DNA of 64,000 bases, from NCBI GenBank assembly GCA_021234155.1, contig JAJEKV010000031.1:799614-863613 (forward strand). Reading direction: 5' to 3'. Below the pieces are notes generated by a model. That model worked only from the letters and a program-made list of their open reading frames with translations, was not told the DNA's origin and did not search any database. Source of the stretch: Isoetes taiwanensis. Its lineage: Eukaryota > Streptophyta > Lycopodiopsida > Isoetales > Isoetaceae. Below, in pieces: positions 10,964 through 22,219 of this stretch; position 1 is the stretch's first letter, and the number at the start of each line of letters is the position of its first letter. The position numbers were made by a program, and so were the translations under genes.

Positions 10964-12010
10964 TATGAAGGTAATACAAGGTGAATAAGGGTCTTAGGAA
11001 CATAGATCAATCGATAATGTAGCTTAGGAGGTCAATAATAGTATCAAATCAATAATATCAGTCCAATCTTCTCAGATTAAACTGTGGAACACTCAGAGAC
11101 TTCAAGAACGTCTTCAGATCATGCTCAGCATGTATCAATGTCGAGGTTTGATGCGTCTGGGCCTTCAAAAAGTTGTGTGTCGATCACCCCAGTTATATTT
11201 TCAAATTTTTATGAATCCAGAATCTTAGGCTTCGATTATGGGTTTGTTGGGTAGCTAAGAGGCGGGAAGAGAAGATTCGGGAGGAATTTTAGGCAGAAAT
11301 TGAGGTCCTTGGCCGATTCGAAGAATTTTTCTAAGTTTAGGGTTCATGGAGGGAATCTCGCGAGCATCTTTCGAGTATATTTGGAGATTCCGGCCTTTTA
11401 AAAATTCAATTTTCAATGGTTTAAGTGGGAAAATAAATCTTTGGTAGGAATTTTTGAGGATGCCCTCCAAAAAGTTGGGAGCATATCTGGCCTTGCCACG
11501 TGGCATAGGGCATCCTTATGGTATCTAGAATGATACCTAGGTTATTCACCTAGGGTTTTGACATAGAATTTATTTTTCAAAGGCAAAGGCAAAAAATGGG
11601 ATGGGCATATGAAATAGAAATGAGTTTGTGATAGGATGACAGTAGAGTTTAGGAATCAAGGCAAAAATGAGAGAAGGCATGGAGAAATGTAAAGGGAAAT
11701 AATTTGGGGGCAAAAGATTCTAGTTTACCATGGGGTCTTCCAAACTCTTGCTTCCAATCTTCAAAAAGGTATCTTCCAAACTTCTTACCCAAAACCTTAT
11801 AAGCATCCTTTGACCTCAAATAGAGCATTTCTTATAAGATTTGACCTTGAAGATAAATATCCCTTGACCTTCACACCAATGTTGACTACCAAGTCTTCCT
11901 TTGACTTAGCCTTCCTAACTTTAACAAATAAACCAATCAATTAGTATGTTGCCCTTTGGGGGCAACATCTCATAAAACAAGAAAATGGCTGGTCCCCTCA
12001 GCCATAAAAT
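10964..12010. other. Probable remainder of the 3' LTR / gypsy 3' UTR
   Basis: No ORF of interest. It lies between the recognisable LTR segment and the tandemly repeated 3' UTR of the gypsy element. The short minus-strand frame at 11255-11506 has no family signature. Confidence 0.4.
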
Positions 12011-12089
12011 GTCTTCAATTTTGTCCCAAAGTGTCTAAGTGAGAATTATGGAAGAAAGAGGGTATATAGTGCAAGTGTTGATGAAATAG

Positions 12090-12680
12090 TGGTGAATATG
12101 GTAGTGAGTGGATGTAAGTGAATGACAAAGGTGAGAATGAGTTGTGAATATAGTAGGATGGTGATGAAAATAGAGTGTATGAGATGAAATGAGTGTATAA
12201 TTGTGGGGATCTCGCCAAAACAAGAAAATGTGTGAAAGGAAAAGGTAAAAGTGAGTGTAAATATGGTAAGATGGTGATGGAAATGGAGTGTGAGAGAGTG
12301 AAGTGGATGTGCGTAAATTGGGATCTCGCCAAAAACAAGAAAATGTGTGCTTCCCCTCGATCCTTAAAAATGCAACTCGCTATGATGGTGAAGCTGAATT
12401 GCGGAGTGCTTTCTTTTGGGAATGAGAACAAGAATAAGAAGTTTAAATGGATAGCGGGACCACTTATGGCGGATGAATAAAGATGGAAAAAAGGGTGCAC
12501 CTGTCATGGAAACATACAAACACATTAAACTTGATCCTTGCAACTCTGCTATGATGGTGAAGCTGAATTTGCAGAGTGCACATTTAGGGAAATAAAATGA
12601 AAGAGCATGGTTAAATGGAGGGCAAGACCACAATGAGACAGATGAATGAAAATGGAAAAAGGGTGCTCCTGCAAATGACT
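12090..12680. repeat. Diverged tandem repeats in gypsy 3' UTR
   Basis: Two tandem pairs are visible. In the first, GATCTCGCCAAAACAAGAAAATGTG-type units end at about 12231 and 12348. In the second, CTATGATGGTGAAGCTGAATT units start at about 12378 and 12550, each ending with GGAAAAAGGGTGCWCCTG. Tandem repeats between integrase and 3' LTR are an established trait of Tat-lineage elements. Confidence 0.75.
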
Positions 12681-12849
12681 CTTGGCAATTAATAAAAATC
12701 CCTGTTTTGAAGCTATTTGATGGCTCATCATTCATACTAGCTAATCTGCCAATATAAACTTAATGAAAGCATTAGTCCTAAATTTAAGACCAGTAAAATC
12801 TAATCCAACCTATCCAACCTATTATAACTTTAACTCTAACTTGTCTAGG

Positions 12850-12973
12850 TCAGAGCATGAAAAGAGACAAACATATATGCTGATCCCAATACCTTTTTAG
12901 GTGAATAGTGTTGATAGGATTTGGAAGTGGCATCCCTGAAGTCAATTCCTTCAGCCAATAAGAATTGGTGCCT
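12850..12973 (-). pseudogene. Gypsy integrase C-terminal segment, left of the nested transposon
   Basis: The minus-strand frame reads TNSYWLKELTSGMPLPNP, then NTIHLKRYW, the typical C-terminal end of plant gypsy integrases (G-x-Y-x-L, LP-N, HLK-Y). The frame is in phase with the integrase segment ending at 22220 once the intervening transposon and one GCCT copy are ignored. It is therefore the displaced end of the same ORF. Confidence 0.9.
12970..12973. repeat. Target-site duplication, left copy (GCCT)
   Basis: GCCT directly abuts the TIR at 12974. The same four bases directly follow the right TIR at 22220-22223. Confidence 0.85.
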
Positions 12974-12995
12974 GGGTAAAAGCATGAAAGGGTGT
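12974..12995 (+). repeat. Left terminal inverted repeat
   Basis: Perfect inverted match of 22 bp to 22198-22219. The first 11 bases are also found at 3869-3879 in reverse orientation. Confidence 0.92.
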
Positions 12996-13225
12996 CTATA
13001 AATGTAGCCCTTTTTGTACATATACATATGTACCGAATGCACATTTTTGGAATAACTGTCATCATGACCAGCTAGTAACTGCCATGATTAATGGCTATCC
13101 ACTACTCTGAACCCGCAATTATCGGATTTTGAAATTCTTTCCCAAATTCTTTCTTGGTTTGCCTCTCGTTCACTATCCCGCCCTTCCTTCTCTTTGAATT
13201 CGATCACTTAATTCTTCATCTAGCT

Positions 13226-14436
13226 ATGGCCCCAAAACGCCCCGATGATGAGTGCTTGCTCATCACCACAGCCAAAGCAAGATGCCGGTGCTTCCGGCGG
13301 GAATTTTACCTCAAGGAGTTTACGTTTGGGTTCCGAGGTGATCCAAGCCAAAGACCTCCGGATAAACATCGAGAGGCCCACATACCCAACCTAGAGATGG
13401 TTATGAACGAGGTATGGGGTGAAGCTCCAAAAAAGCAGACGAGGATTCAAGGAAGGGAGAATCCAGAACGCATGGAAAGATGATTTTTTAAATATTATGA
13501 ATTGGTTTATGGCAAGAAACAAAGTTACAAATCATTATATTTCAACCTATTTTGCCGAGCATTTGCTCTTCACTTGAAGGGACGGCTTGTTGATTGGATG
13601 GGCGTGGCTAGGACCGCCAAAGATCTTGCCAAAACCCTCATTTCGAGGCGTTCACAGGGACCCTACAACAGGTAAATCCTCAACTATCAAACAGGACATC
13701 GTATTGCAGCAGAATATTAGAGCCCTGGGTTATTCTAGATCAGATGTTGACACAATAAAGCAGTTACTTAAGCATGGGTTGGAGGAGAAAACTAACCTAT
13801 TGAATGAAGTAGAAGCACTGGAAGAAAAAAGGAGGGATGCATTGAAGGTCATCAGCCGGATTGAGGGTAGAAAGGATATGCTATCCGAAGATCTGCAGCA
13901 GATCTGCCAGAAAATAGATGAGACAAAACAGGAATTTGACAAATTGTCCCAGGATCCTGCTGGAAATCAAGTTATGTTCGGAGTGTTGAAGTACAAGTTG
14001 GAAGACTTGGTTATGAGTAGACATGATAAAGAACAGCACTCTTCTAAGCTAGAAATTGGTTTGCAGGAAGCAACTAAAGACATTGAAAGGCATGAAATCT
14101 CAATTGAACAAGCAAAGGAAAAACTTAATTGCATTGAATTGGTTCAGCAAAGGCATTCACAGATTTTGGATTTCATGGGGAGAGCAGGACCTATTGTTCT
14201 GCACCCGAGGCCCTACCCTGTAGGAGCTACTTCTATAGAGCAGTTCATCACATTCAGTTCATGTACCTGTTGTGGCCAAGGCTTTGGCAAAACTGGTTTG
14301 TTGCTGCTAGCTCCATGCAGAGATGCTTATTGCCTCTTCTGCTTGTGTTATCTGGTCCATGAAAGACAGAATTGCATAAAAGGTTGCATCTGGGATGAGG
14401 GCATTCGAATTCAGCTTGGTTTCCCTGCTGTGAAAG
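13226..14436 (+). pseudogene. Transposon ORF1: WG/NW domain, coiled coil, RING-like finger
   Basis: The chosen ATG (13226) begins MAPKRPDDE. The N-terminal domain contains NEVWGEAPKKQ, FFKYYELVYGKKQ and KGRLVDWMGVARTAK, matching the copies at 3650 (minus) and 4333 (plus). After a frame change near 13600-13700 comes a long coiled coil (about 13715-14160, heptad-rich, Glu/Lys/Leu). A cysteine cluster follows: CTCCGQGF, then APCRDAYCLFCLCYL, then CIKGC. A tail, GIRIQLGFPAV, matches FGVRVV after the RING of the 905-3650 gene. The exon ends at donor AAAG|GTATG (14436). An in-frame TGA at 13482 and the frame change indicate decay. The role in transposition is unknown; a ligase-like function is inference from the RING. 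Confidence 0.7.
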
Positions 14437-14499
14437 GTATGCATTGCTCTCAACTAATTTAAACTTATATTTCTCTTCATTCATATTTGTTATTGTAAT

Positions 14500-14960
14500 C
14501 TGCATAGTTCTACATGTATGGCTTTCAGTGCATTGCTATTCCTTGTACATGTATAACTTTTAGTGTACGTCTGTAAGCAGAGGTACATAGGCATATATTT
14601 GCTTGTTTATTGATGCTTTTATTTTTGAGCTTGGACTTTGCGGTTGTATCGGGTTGTACATGTCTCTAATGGAGTCTACATCTGCAAATAGATGTACATG
14701 CATTTATCTTTAGAGTGCATCTGTAGATGGATTCATAAGTATGTGCATTTTTTACATATATGTGCTTTTTTTTGGGCATAGATCTACATTCCCTAACTGG
14801 ATACCTGGGTACATCTGGGTACATCTGGGTACATTGAGGTACCTCTATGTACATTGAGGAACATGTACATGTACATTTGGCTATAGTTAAATGTAGTTAC
14901 GTACATTTGGTACATTTTATGTACATGAAATGTACATGCTTGGCGAAATGTATCGATATA
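14500..14960. repeat. GTACAT-rich cluster 1
   Basis: More than ten copies of GTACAT/ATGTAC, including a triple GGGTACATCT run near 14808-14835 and GTACATGTACAT near 14865. It lies downstream of the RING exon of ORF1, probably in intron or 3' UTR. Confidence 0.85.
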
Positions 14961-15269
14961 TTTCTCATTAGTTCTGTTTTCATGTTCTTTTATGTCTATT
15001 GAAATTTAGATCATTTGTTTGTTTGCGGATGAGGTCGTTCCTATCCCGTATGCTTTTAATGGTCGATGTTCTTGAGCCATCTCGCATCGACTCTCTTTAC
15101 GATTTTACGCGAGCATAATAAGGCATCGAATCAGACCCTCAACCTTCCAGCTCGTGATCACCAATGACATTTACAAAGTGCGGTAATAGAACCATCTCGC
15201 AGCGGTGCCTCCCTCGAACATGGCAAAGTGAAGTTGAGGAAATTGAGAGGATGGCACTTGAGAAAGCTA

Positions 15270-16920
15270 ATGCAGGTTGCGGTGCGAGCCTTCAATGATC
15301 GCTGCAACAAAAACTCTTTCATCACCAAGTGCTAAATTAGTAATTGGAGAAGCTAAGAAAGATTCTTACTGTCCCCTCAAAGATCATCTGCGGGTCCCGC
15401 CTCCGGACATTACGAGAAAGCTACAAAGGACACAGATCCAGATTTTAACCCGGAGATACCGGGGAAGAGGAAGTCGAGTTGGTAGTTGAGTCCACTCCAA
15501 AGAGGAGGCAAAAGAATCTTTGTGATGGCACTCCAAAAGGAAAAAAAGGCAAAATCTCCGGCAACAAAAAATGTCCTCCAGAAAAGAAAAAAATCCCCGT
15601 GCAAAAAAGCCACCACCACCTAGAAAGAGGTATGTCCAAGATGAACTAATTTTGTTAAACATCTCAGATTTATGGTAATTAACCACATTTTTTTTGTACA
15701 TAGGACACGATCCGCAGTAGTGAAGGAAGTCGATCCCGATCCTTCCGAAGTCTGAACCGGAAGAGGAAGAGGATCTACAAGCAAATATTGATGTGATAAC
15801 AAATAAGGTGCGGCAGTCCTCGAAGATGCTGGGCGGTGATGAATTTACAAGGTGAGTAATATACAATTGATTACAATAGATATATTCTTTTGCTAATCTT
15901 TGTTGTTTCCTTGTGCAGTTTAGTGAACCGACCGAAAAGGTTGGTTCCATTCACTCCTTATAGGGACCGTCCTCCTAAGCCCACCTTTTATCTTTCAAAG
16001 TGATGTTGACGAAGTTCTCACTGAAGTCGGACTTGACCTCTAAGATGGTAGATGTCTATGGGAGGTAGGCTAGCATTTCAACATATTTATGTTATTTCAT
16101 TCCCTAAGTCACTCATCTTATGTATTAATATGTAATCTGGATTTGTGTGCGTGGTACCTTTGTAGCGATCTTCCATCCGATTGGAAACACAAGTTTTTAC
16201 TTGCCGACCCGGACACCTTCCGAATTTTGTGAATTCCCTCAAGAACGAGGGGTCTGCACGAACACAAACATAAAGGAAGGGCTGGATGGCATTTTGATTG
16301 CAAGATGCCAATACATATTTGTTCCAATTACGCAAGGCCCAAATGTGGCATTGGCAATACTTGTGCTTGCTGGTCCACCGAAAAGCTCTTTTCCATCTAT
16401 AGCTAGCCCAAGTATCTGAATCCTCTCTCTCAAAAGGCTATGTACCCGATGCTAAAATGGTCCGTAGTAAGTATGAGTTTACGTTTTGTTTTATGATTTG
16501 ATTATTCTCATATTGCAATTTCTTATGCTTGATTTATTCTCACATTGCAATTTTGCGAGGTTTCATAAGCTTGTGATCAATAACATGATGCTCGGATCCA
16601 ACAGGCTTAAACCATGGTAGGAAGAACTTTGATGCTCCCGTGTTACGTCCCTAAAATGCGAGAAACTAGTACCGGCAACCCTTGCATGTACATTGTGGCT
16701 TACATGCACAAATTCATAGATCTTGCCGTGGTTGATGCACACCAAGCTCCATTTTTGTAAGTAGAACATGTTATTTTCCTATTAGTTATTTGTTGGTATA
16801 GTCCTCTAATACTTGTGCACTATCTCGGATGACACCCGGTTGGTTCAGCGATGCCTATGCCAAGTCAATGAGGGATCATCTAATGGAGGCATTAATTGTA
16901 GAAGGCTAGATGAATATACA
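15270..16920 (+). pseudogene. Ulp1-like cysteine protease gene of the transposon (decayed, intron-containing)
   Basis: A basic, Pro/Lys-rich region (about 15370-15640: KGKKGKISGNKKCPPEKKKI) is followed by an Asp/Glu-rich stretch (PEPEEEEDL). The C-terminal part then resembles Ulp1/SENP peptidases. It has YIFVPI followed by KWHWQYLCLL (His at about 16345-16350) and, one exon on, TSTGNPCMYIVAYMHKFID (Cys codon at 16684-16686). Spacing and hydrophobic pattern match the His-to-Cys block of C48 peptidases. The Asp/Gln residues are not certain because of frame changes. Such enzymes cut SUMO-like proteins. Ulp1 genes are known cargo of some plant transposons (for example KI-MULEs), but this element is not a MULE by its 4-bp duplication. 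Exon limits are approximate. Confidence 0.5.
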
Positions 16921-17299
16921 AGCGGTTGTTCCTACACGAGGGTAGATAGTCCCTTTGACTTGTTTGTAAATTACAGTTTTGTATGAGCCATGCTCCGAGC
17001 TTCTTTGTACTCAATAAGTAATGAAAAAATTAATTTATTTGTCTCACTTACACTGTGCAAATAACAATCGTGTAATTATCAATGTGTTTTCTCAATTGTG
17101 TGTCCGAAATGTAATTATAAATTGTGAATCTCAAGTGTTTTCTTGCGACAGTGAATCATCTAATTCAGGAGAAAGCTCATTATCTTTGACTTAAATTACG
17201 TGTTGGGCAAGAGTGTGCACAAGAATGAAAATATTAACTCAAGATACCAACAGATCCGGAAAGATGAGCTTCAATTTAATATAGGAAAGCAGGTTTTCT

Positions 17300-18495
17300 C
17301 TTGCGCAGGCGGGGTTAGCATCACTTGTTAGCATTTGTAAGAGAAGGGTTTGATGTTGCCATCCGGTCTTCACTCACTTCTAAAAATCTTCAACCAATTG
17401 TGGAACATATTTGTGATGCTTTTTCCATAAAGATGAAGTTTGTTTACGGCCGGGCGGTGTTTGGACTCACGCCACACAAACACCCTCTTGAACCTCAAAG
17501 GGTTGTTTGTGAAACCATTAAAGCGTGGTATGGAAAGAGTACCCGAGTACTATGGACATACGGTTACGATCGACGCATTTAAAGATACAAATCCACTTTG
17601 AATCTCAGAGGAAGCTACATATGTCCTTTCTCTTGGACACCGATATTAGGCGGTGACGGTTGCTTGTCATGGAGCTCATTCCATGGCTTAATGGATTCAA
17701 AATGGCGAAGATGGTATAGTTTATGTGAAAAAGCATCCAATGACTAATGCGGCCGGATGGCATATCGAGGCGGGTGGAACAGATTTTTGCCGGCAAACTA
17801 TGGCGCACAACTTGGGTGCTCTGGCGCCTAAATTTAGTCAATATACGGAGCAAGGAATGGAGAAAGCGCCATCATGTTATTGGCCTCTCGACTGCCCATT
17901 GTTGGTACGAGACTTTGGTGATGTACAAATTCAAATGTTATGAATATATGTATCAAAGTTTTTGTTCATTGCACTTGAGTACTCGTTCTTCTTGTCTTTC
18001 TTATTGGTACAATTATGAGTGTGTATACATAATTAAGTGATCTTCATTTGCTTTGTAGATGAATGGACTGAAACACAAAAGACTATTAAGAAACTAAGAG
18101 ATAGAGTTCTGCTTTGCACCCGAGGTAATACAAACCAACACAAGTTTGCAAAAGTACATAGGGTTGGGGACCGATTATCGCCTCTATACTTCTTTGTTCA
18201 CGAACTTTGGGAAAAGGTTGAGCAAATTGAAAATTATGAGGAACGAGCAACCATGAAAGGTATATTGGCACAAATCACTTGTTGCACAACCCTTGGGGAA
18301 GGCACGTGTCCCGGAAGATGCAGCGAGCCATGTAGGATGGAAAGGTTTGCCCGTGGCGTACGTGCTATAGAAACCGCATGGACTCTTGCTTTAGAGGATA
18401 TCTCTTCACCTCTCCTACGGGGTGGAAGACATGATGCAATAGTCATAAGATATCGGGCTCCTACCGACATTTTGAAGCTTGGTCATGAATTATGA
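17300..18495 (+). pseudogene. Transposon ORF of unknown function (several exons/frames)
   Basis: Three plus-strand blocks appear to belong to one protein. 17325-17582 has VEHICDAFSIKMKFVYGRAVFG. 17660-17935 has ACHGAHSM, then HPMTNAAGWHIEAGGTDFCR, then CPLLVRDFGD. 18058-18495 has TRGNTNQHKF, SPLYFFVHELWEKVEQI and CPGRCSEPCRMERFA. The last frame begins after a probable acceptor (tttgtag at about 18058) and ends at TGA 18493-18495. I do not recognise the family. A Cys cluster near 18310 (CPGRCSEPC) could bind metal. It lies between the Ulp1-like gene and the convergent transposase. Confidence 0.5.
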
Positions 18496-18674
18496 GCCAT
18501 GCTCATTTTTAGGTGTGTTGTATTTATGTCCACAATATAAATATATCAACCATTTGTACATGAAAACACGTCCATTTCTTATCTTTGCCATGAAACCATT
18601 TTTAATGTTTATGCAATTCAACTTTCTTGTGTTCAATTCTAATCAACTTACACTTAACAAATTTTTATAATATT

Positions 18675-18750
18675 TCGAATGTACAACGAGATGTACATAA
18701 GATGTACATTGTTGTACATCTTATGTACATTGATGTACATAATGCACTTC
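18675..18750. repeat. GTACAT cluster 2, between convergent genes
   Basis: Five GTACAT/ATGTAC motifs in 75 bp, partly arranged as an inverted pair around 18705-18725. It sits in the convergent 3' region between the plus-strand ORF (ends 18495) and the minus-strand transposase (ends near 18925). Confidence 0.8.
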
Positions 18751-18924
18751 TGGTAGTCCAGTTCTTCGGGTTCTTATAACAAAGTATTACAATATTTCGG
18801 GAAAGTACTACGAATCGACTTAGTCCATGTCATCTACAATTGCTTGGAAGTTGTGATAATAATGTCTCATGGACTTCATCCGGCAAGTGAAATCTTTGTG
18901 CTTGCCCCTTCAAATGTGTTTTAC

Positions 18925-21900
18925 TTTCTTGAATGGGATTGAATCCCAATCACCGGTTCTGCAGGTACCAAAACATTCTTAGTAGGAAGCGGTTTATACT
19001 TATTGTGGCGGCACGGGATTAGTTCATAATATTGTCCTTCAATGACACTAGTGCCAGCAGAGTATTCATTTCCATAGTCATCAATTGAATCTTCTTCCAA
19101 TGCATGCTTTTCCCTGGTGCACATGAGAACATAGTATGAAACACCTTCCACATTGTCTGGTGCTGCAAAAGACACAAATACATCTGAAAAGCTACAGTGT
19201 CATCTAAACCAAACCTCGTCCTCTGATACAAAACATCCACATCATTTTCAGCTTCAACACGAGAGGCAATATGATCTGTGGGCTCCAAACTTTTTAGAGA
19301 CCATTCTCCACAATGTTTAATGTTCTCACAATTCAACCAATTGAAGTTAATGCAAGCATCACAAAAGCACGAGAGTGGTCTGCATAGCAACTTTGTTGGA
19401 TCTGGCTGGTTTATAGTTGACACGTAATGTATCTGCTGAGTACCGGGTAAAGTCTTGCAATTGAATGCTTGCCTGTTCACATCTGTTTTTCCAACCTCCC
19501 AAAACACCCTTTCACAATCCGATTCCTTGGCCCTTAAAACCGCACAAGCGTTTACGCTATCATCCCGGCATGCCATTTTGTTTTCTCTGCTTAAAACAAG
19601 CCACAACTTTGCTATACCAGCCTTGCCATCATGTGTGCCTTTCCCATGGCCGGATCCAAAGAAATTCCATATCACTTTCGAATTTTATTTTCAACATGGT
19701 ATCTCAGATTCCATACCATGCCCGTCTTGATTTGAATTGAGATGCACAACCATCCCACCACACACATAATGAAGGTTTATGTGTCCACCACCATTATTCT
19801 TAAGCCACCCCAAATGCAATTTAAAACCATGTTGCACAAAATGAGTGTCATGCTTCCCGTCATCCGAAACATAGAAATGCACTTTTTTTTTAAGCTTATC
19901 TTCTATTTTCATCATTGAAATATGGACCAAAATACTAATTTGATCGGGATTCCAATGCTCTCGGATTGCACTTCCGTCCCCGTTTCAATGTGTAGTTTTT
20001 ACAAAGTCAACAACGGACAACACACTATTATCCGGGAGTTTCTCAACACATCTTTTAAACTGTTTGCTCTGCCGATTAATGTCTTTGTAAAGTTATGATC
20101 GTAAAACTTAGCAAGCTGATTTTTCATGTTCTTTAACAAAACAGATGCTTTGTCATTCTGATCAACTAATCTAAGCCTTCGATGTACCTTTTTGGATGGC
20201 TCATTGACATATGCATATACTTGCCGAGTCCACATTCACGAATTCCATCTTCCTCGTTTGGACATATGTCTAATTTCTTCACTCCACATTCATCACATTA
20301 AGCCTTTGATGCATTTTAGTTTATGCCATTCATCCGTCACATATTTCTCAAACCGTTGACCTCCACAAGATACTAACATTATCAAAAGTCTTCTTGTTTG
20401 CTTGACATACTCCATTGTTTTCTTTGGGATGCACGGAACCGCGGCGGCAAGTGCAATTAACATGTAGGGATCTCCTCATATCATTGAAGGCCTTTTACGT
20501 ACAGATCGCTTTGCTCATGTTTGACACAACAACATGTGTTTCTCTCCTTCAACTTCCTTATGCAATCGGGTTTCGATACTTCCCGAGCTGTCAAGGCGAA
20601 TTTTGGTATCGGGATTACGATATACAAACCGTTGATAAAGCTCGGTGCAATAACAAAAGCATTAAAGACCATGTTAGCAAAATGATGTCGACACCGATGC
20701 CAAAGAGTATTGAACTATACTATTGTACAATTAATGTATGTTCTATGTACATAAAATGTCCATCCAACGGTTCCAGCGATGCATTCTTGTACATCTAATG
20801 TACATCTAATGTACATCGGTACATCTAATGTACGATAACGAGTTCCCATTGAACATCCAATGTACATCCAATGTACATCTAATTAATGTTCCAATATTAG
20901 TACATCACATTAATGTTACAATATTAGTACAACTAATGTACATATGTCGATTTGTTTGGCTTCATTACACGAAAAGTACACTAAAATGTAAAATGATGTA
21001 ATTTTGATATTCAAGTACATGTAAATGCATTTTGCATGGACATGTAAGTGTTAATGGATGTACATCTAAAAGTACCTAATAGCACATCACCGCAAGATTT
21101 CTGCTACTATGTAAACAATGTATAAATGTAAACAATGTAAAATGCAATACATTTCATGAAAACCATGTGTATTCATTAACAGTGTCACTCGAACGGGGGA
21201 CTAGAATGTACGAAGAAAAGTCATGAAAGAATTTTGGAAGAAAACATAATCTCCAAAACTGAATTGATTCAATTACAAGAGCAAACACGTGAGATATCAA
21301 GGTATTGTATTGCTTGTGTTCTCCTCTTCATGACATCTCTAACCTTTGGTGAAACTTTGGTATTGTCAAGCCAAAATTCACGAACGACATTTGATTGAAT
21401 CATCGATTCTATTTGATCTTGGCATCCTTCCTACCAAAGCCCATACATTTGCTCCACTTAATGACATTATCTTCCTTCTTCTTGCAGCTTTGGATAAATT
21501 TCTTGGTCAGTATCTTTTTAGCAATTTTGAAGAAACATTCTTGTTTATATCTCCTTTTTTTCCAACAATCATTGATAATAGCGTGAATGTTTTGCGACCA
21601 ATTTATCTTTGCTATTAGCGGACTTTACTTCTTGAAGCCCATCTTTCAAGTTTACGATCATTGATTTCATAACAATAACCCGGAAGGATTTCCAATTACA
21701 GTTCGAAAACAGAAAAAAGCCTTGTCATCTTGCAACAAACGATCACAAAAACTAATCTTTGATCACGATCCGGCGTTTGCCGAAGAATCGAGGATGCAAT
21801 CCACCAACTCAACACGCTTCTTTATTTGTTTTGTGGCATAACACCGGCCAATGTTGGCATACTTGCGCTTAGAACCATCACTTCCATTGGAATTCTCACC

Positions 21901-21945
21901 CTCCATGAACAGATTGAAATTGATTTGTATTTCTTGTAGATTCAA
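18925..21945 (-). pseudogene. Transposase-like protein (SDD / WNFFGSGHGKG family), decayed
   Basis: The start is at 21945. The order of conserved blocks on the minus strand is: a basic N-terminus (KRKYANIGRCYATKQIKKR); an FWLDNTKVSP motif (about 21350-21400); a CCCVKHEQ Cys/His block (about 20500-20560); VVDF (about 20000); SILVHISM then VHFYVSDDGKHDTHFVQHGF (about 19850-19930); IWNFFGSGHGKGTHDG (about 19630-19675); and a C-terminal NVEGVSYYVLMC, then EGQYYELIP, domain (19175-18925). The block order matches a repeat-associated protein family of plants and invertebrates, seen also at 5130-5845. Acidic residues in VDF, SDD and the later blocks may form a DDE/D-type site, which is inference. At least five frame changes and a GTACAT-rich insertion break the ORF. 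Confidence 0.65.
20690..21180. repeat. GTACAT-rich cluster 3 inside the transposase gene
   Basis: Dense CTAATGTACAT and CCAATGTACAT units from 20740 to 20960 with satellites to 21180. The cluster separates the FWLDNTKVSP block from the Cys/His block of the transposase, so it occupies an intron or is an expansion within the gene. Confidence 0.85.
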
Positions 21946-22197
21946 TTGGCATGTGTTTGCTTCGAATTCGTTAGGTGTTTAGTCCCGTGAAAGGGGAATT
22001 TCGGAAGGGAGGGACGGATCCATTCGAATTGGTTCGGTGGTTCGGTGGTTAACCAAGAATTTCGGGGGGAATGTCAGGGATGATCTTGCAATCATTGCAT
22101 ATCTGACACAAAATGACAAACCATTGTATCTTGATGTACATCTAAAATGTACCCCAAAAAAGCACAAATTCGTCCTTCAATTCAGTACGATGTACGT

Positions 22198-22219
22198 ACA
22201 CCCTTTCATGCTTTTACCC
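22198..22219 (-). repeat. Right terminal inverted repeat
   Basis: Reverse complement of 12974-12995 without mismatch. GTACAT/GTACGTAC motifs lie just inside (22130-22200). Confidence 0.92.

Larger units (their letters stand above)
12974..22219 (+). mobile_element. 9.2-kb TIR DNA transposon with GCCT target duplication
   Basis: Perfect 22-bp terminal inverted repeats lie at 12974-12995 and 22198-22219; the first 20 bases are GGGTAAAAGCATGAAAGGGT. They are flanked by GCCT on both sides (12970-12973, 22220-22223). Cargo on plus is a WG/NW-coiled-coil-RING gene (13226-14436), an Ulp1-like protease gene (about 15270-16920) and an unrecognised gene (about 17300-18495). Converging on minus is a transposase-like gene (21945-18925). 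All genes carry stops or frameshifts, so this copy is dead. The superfamily is uncertain: a 4-bp duplication fits Sola or Ginger elements, but the TIR start and protein need a database comparison. Confidence 0.88.

Noticed and set aside
12015-12500. 161-codon minus-strand ORF rich in Ser/Phe/His/Leu
   Set aside because: It lies in the tandem repeats of the gypsy 3' UTR; composition follows the repeat.
12974-22219. Classification as a Mutator-like (KI-MULE) element because of Ulp1
   Set aside because: MULEs make 9-11-bp duplications; here only 4 bp are duplicated and the transposase blocks are not MURA-like.
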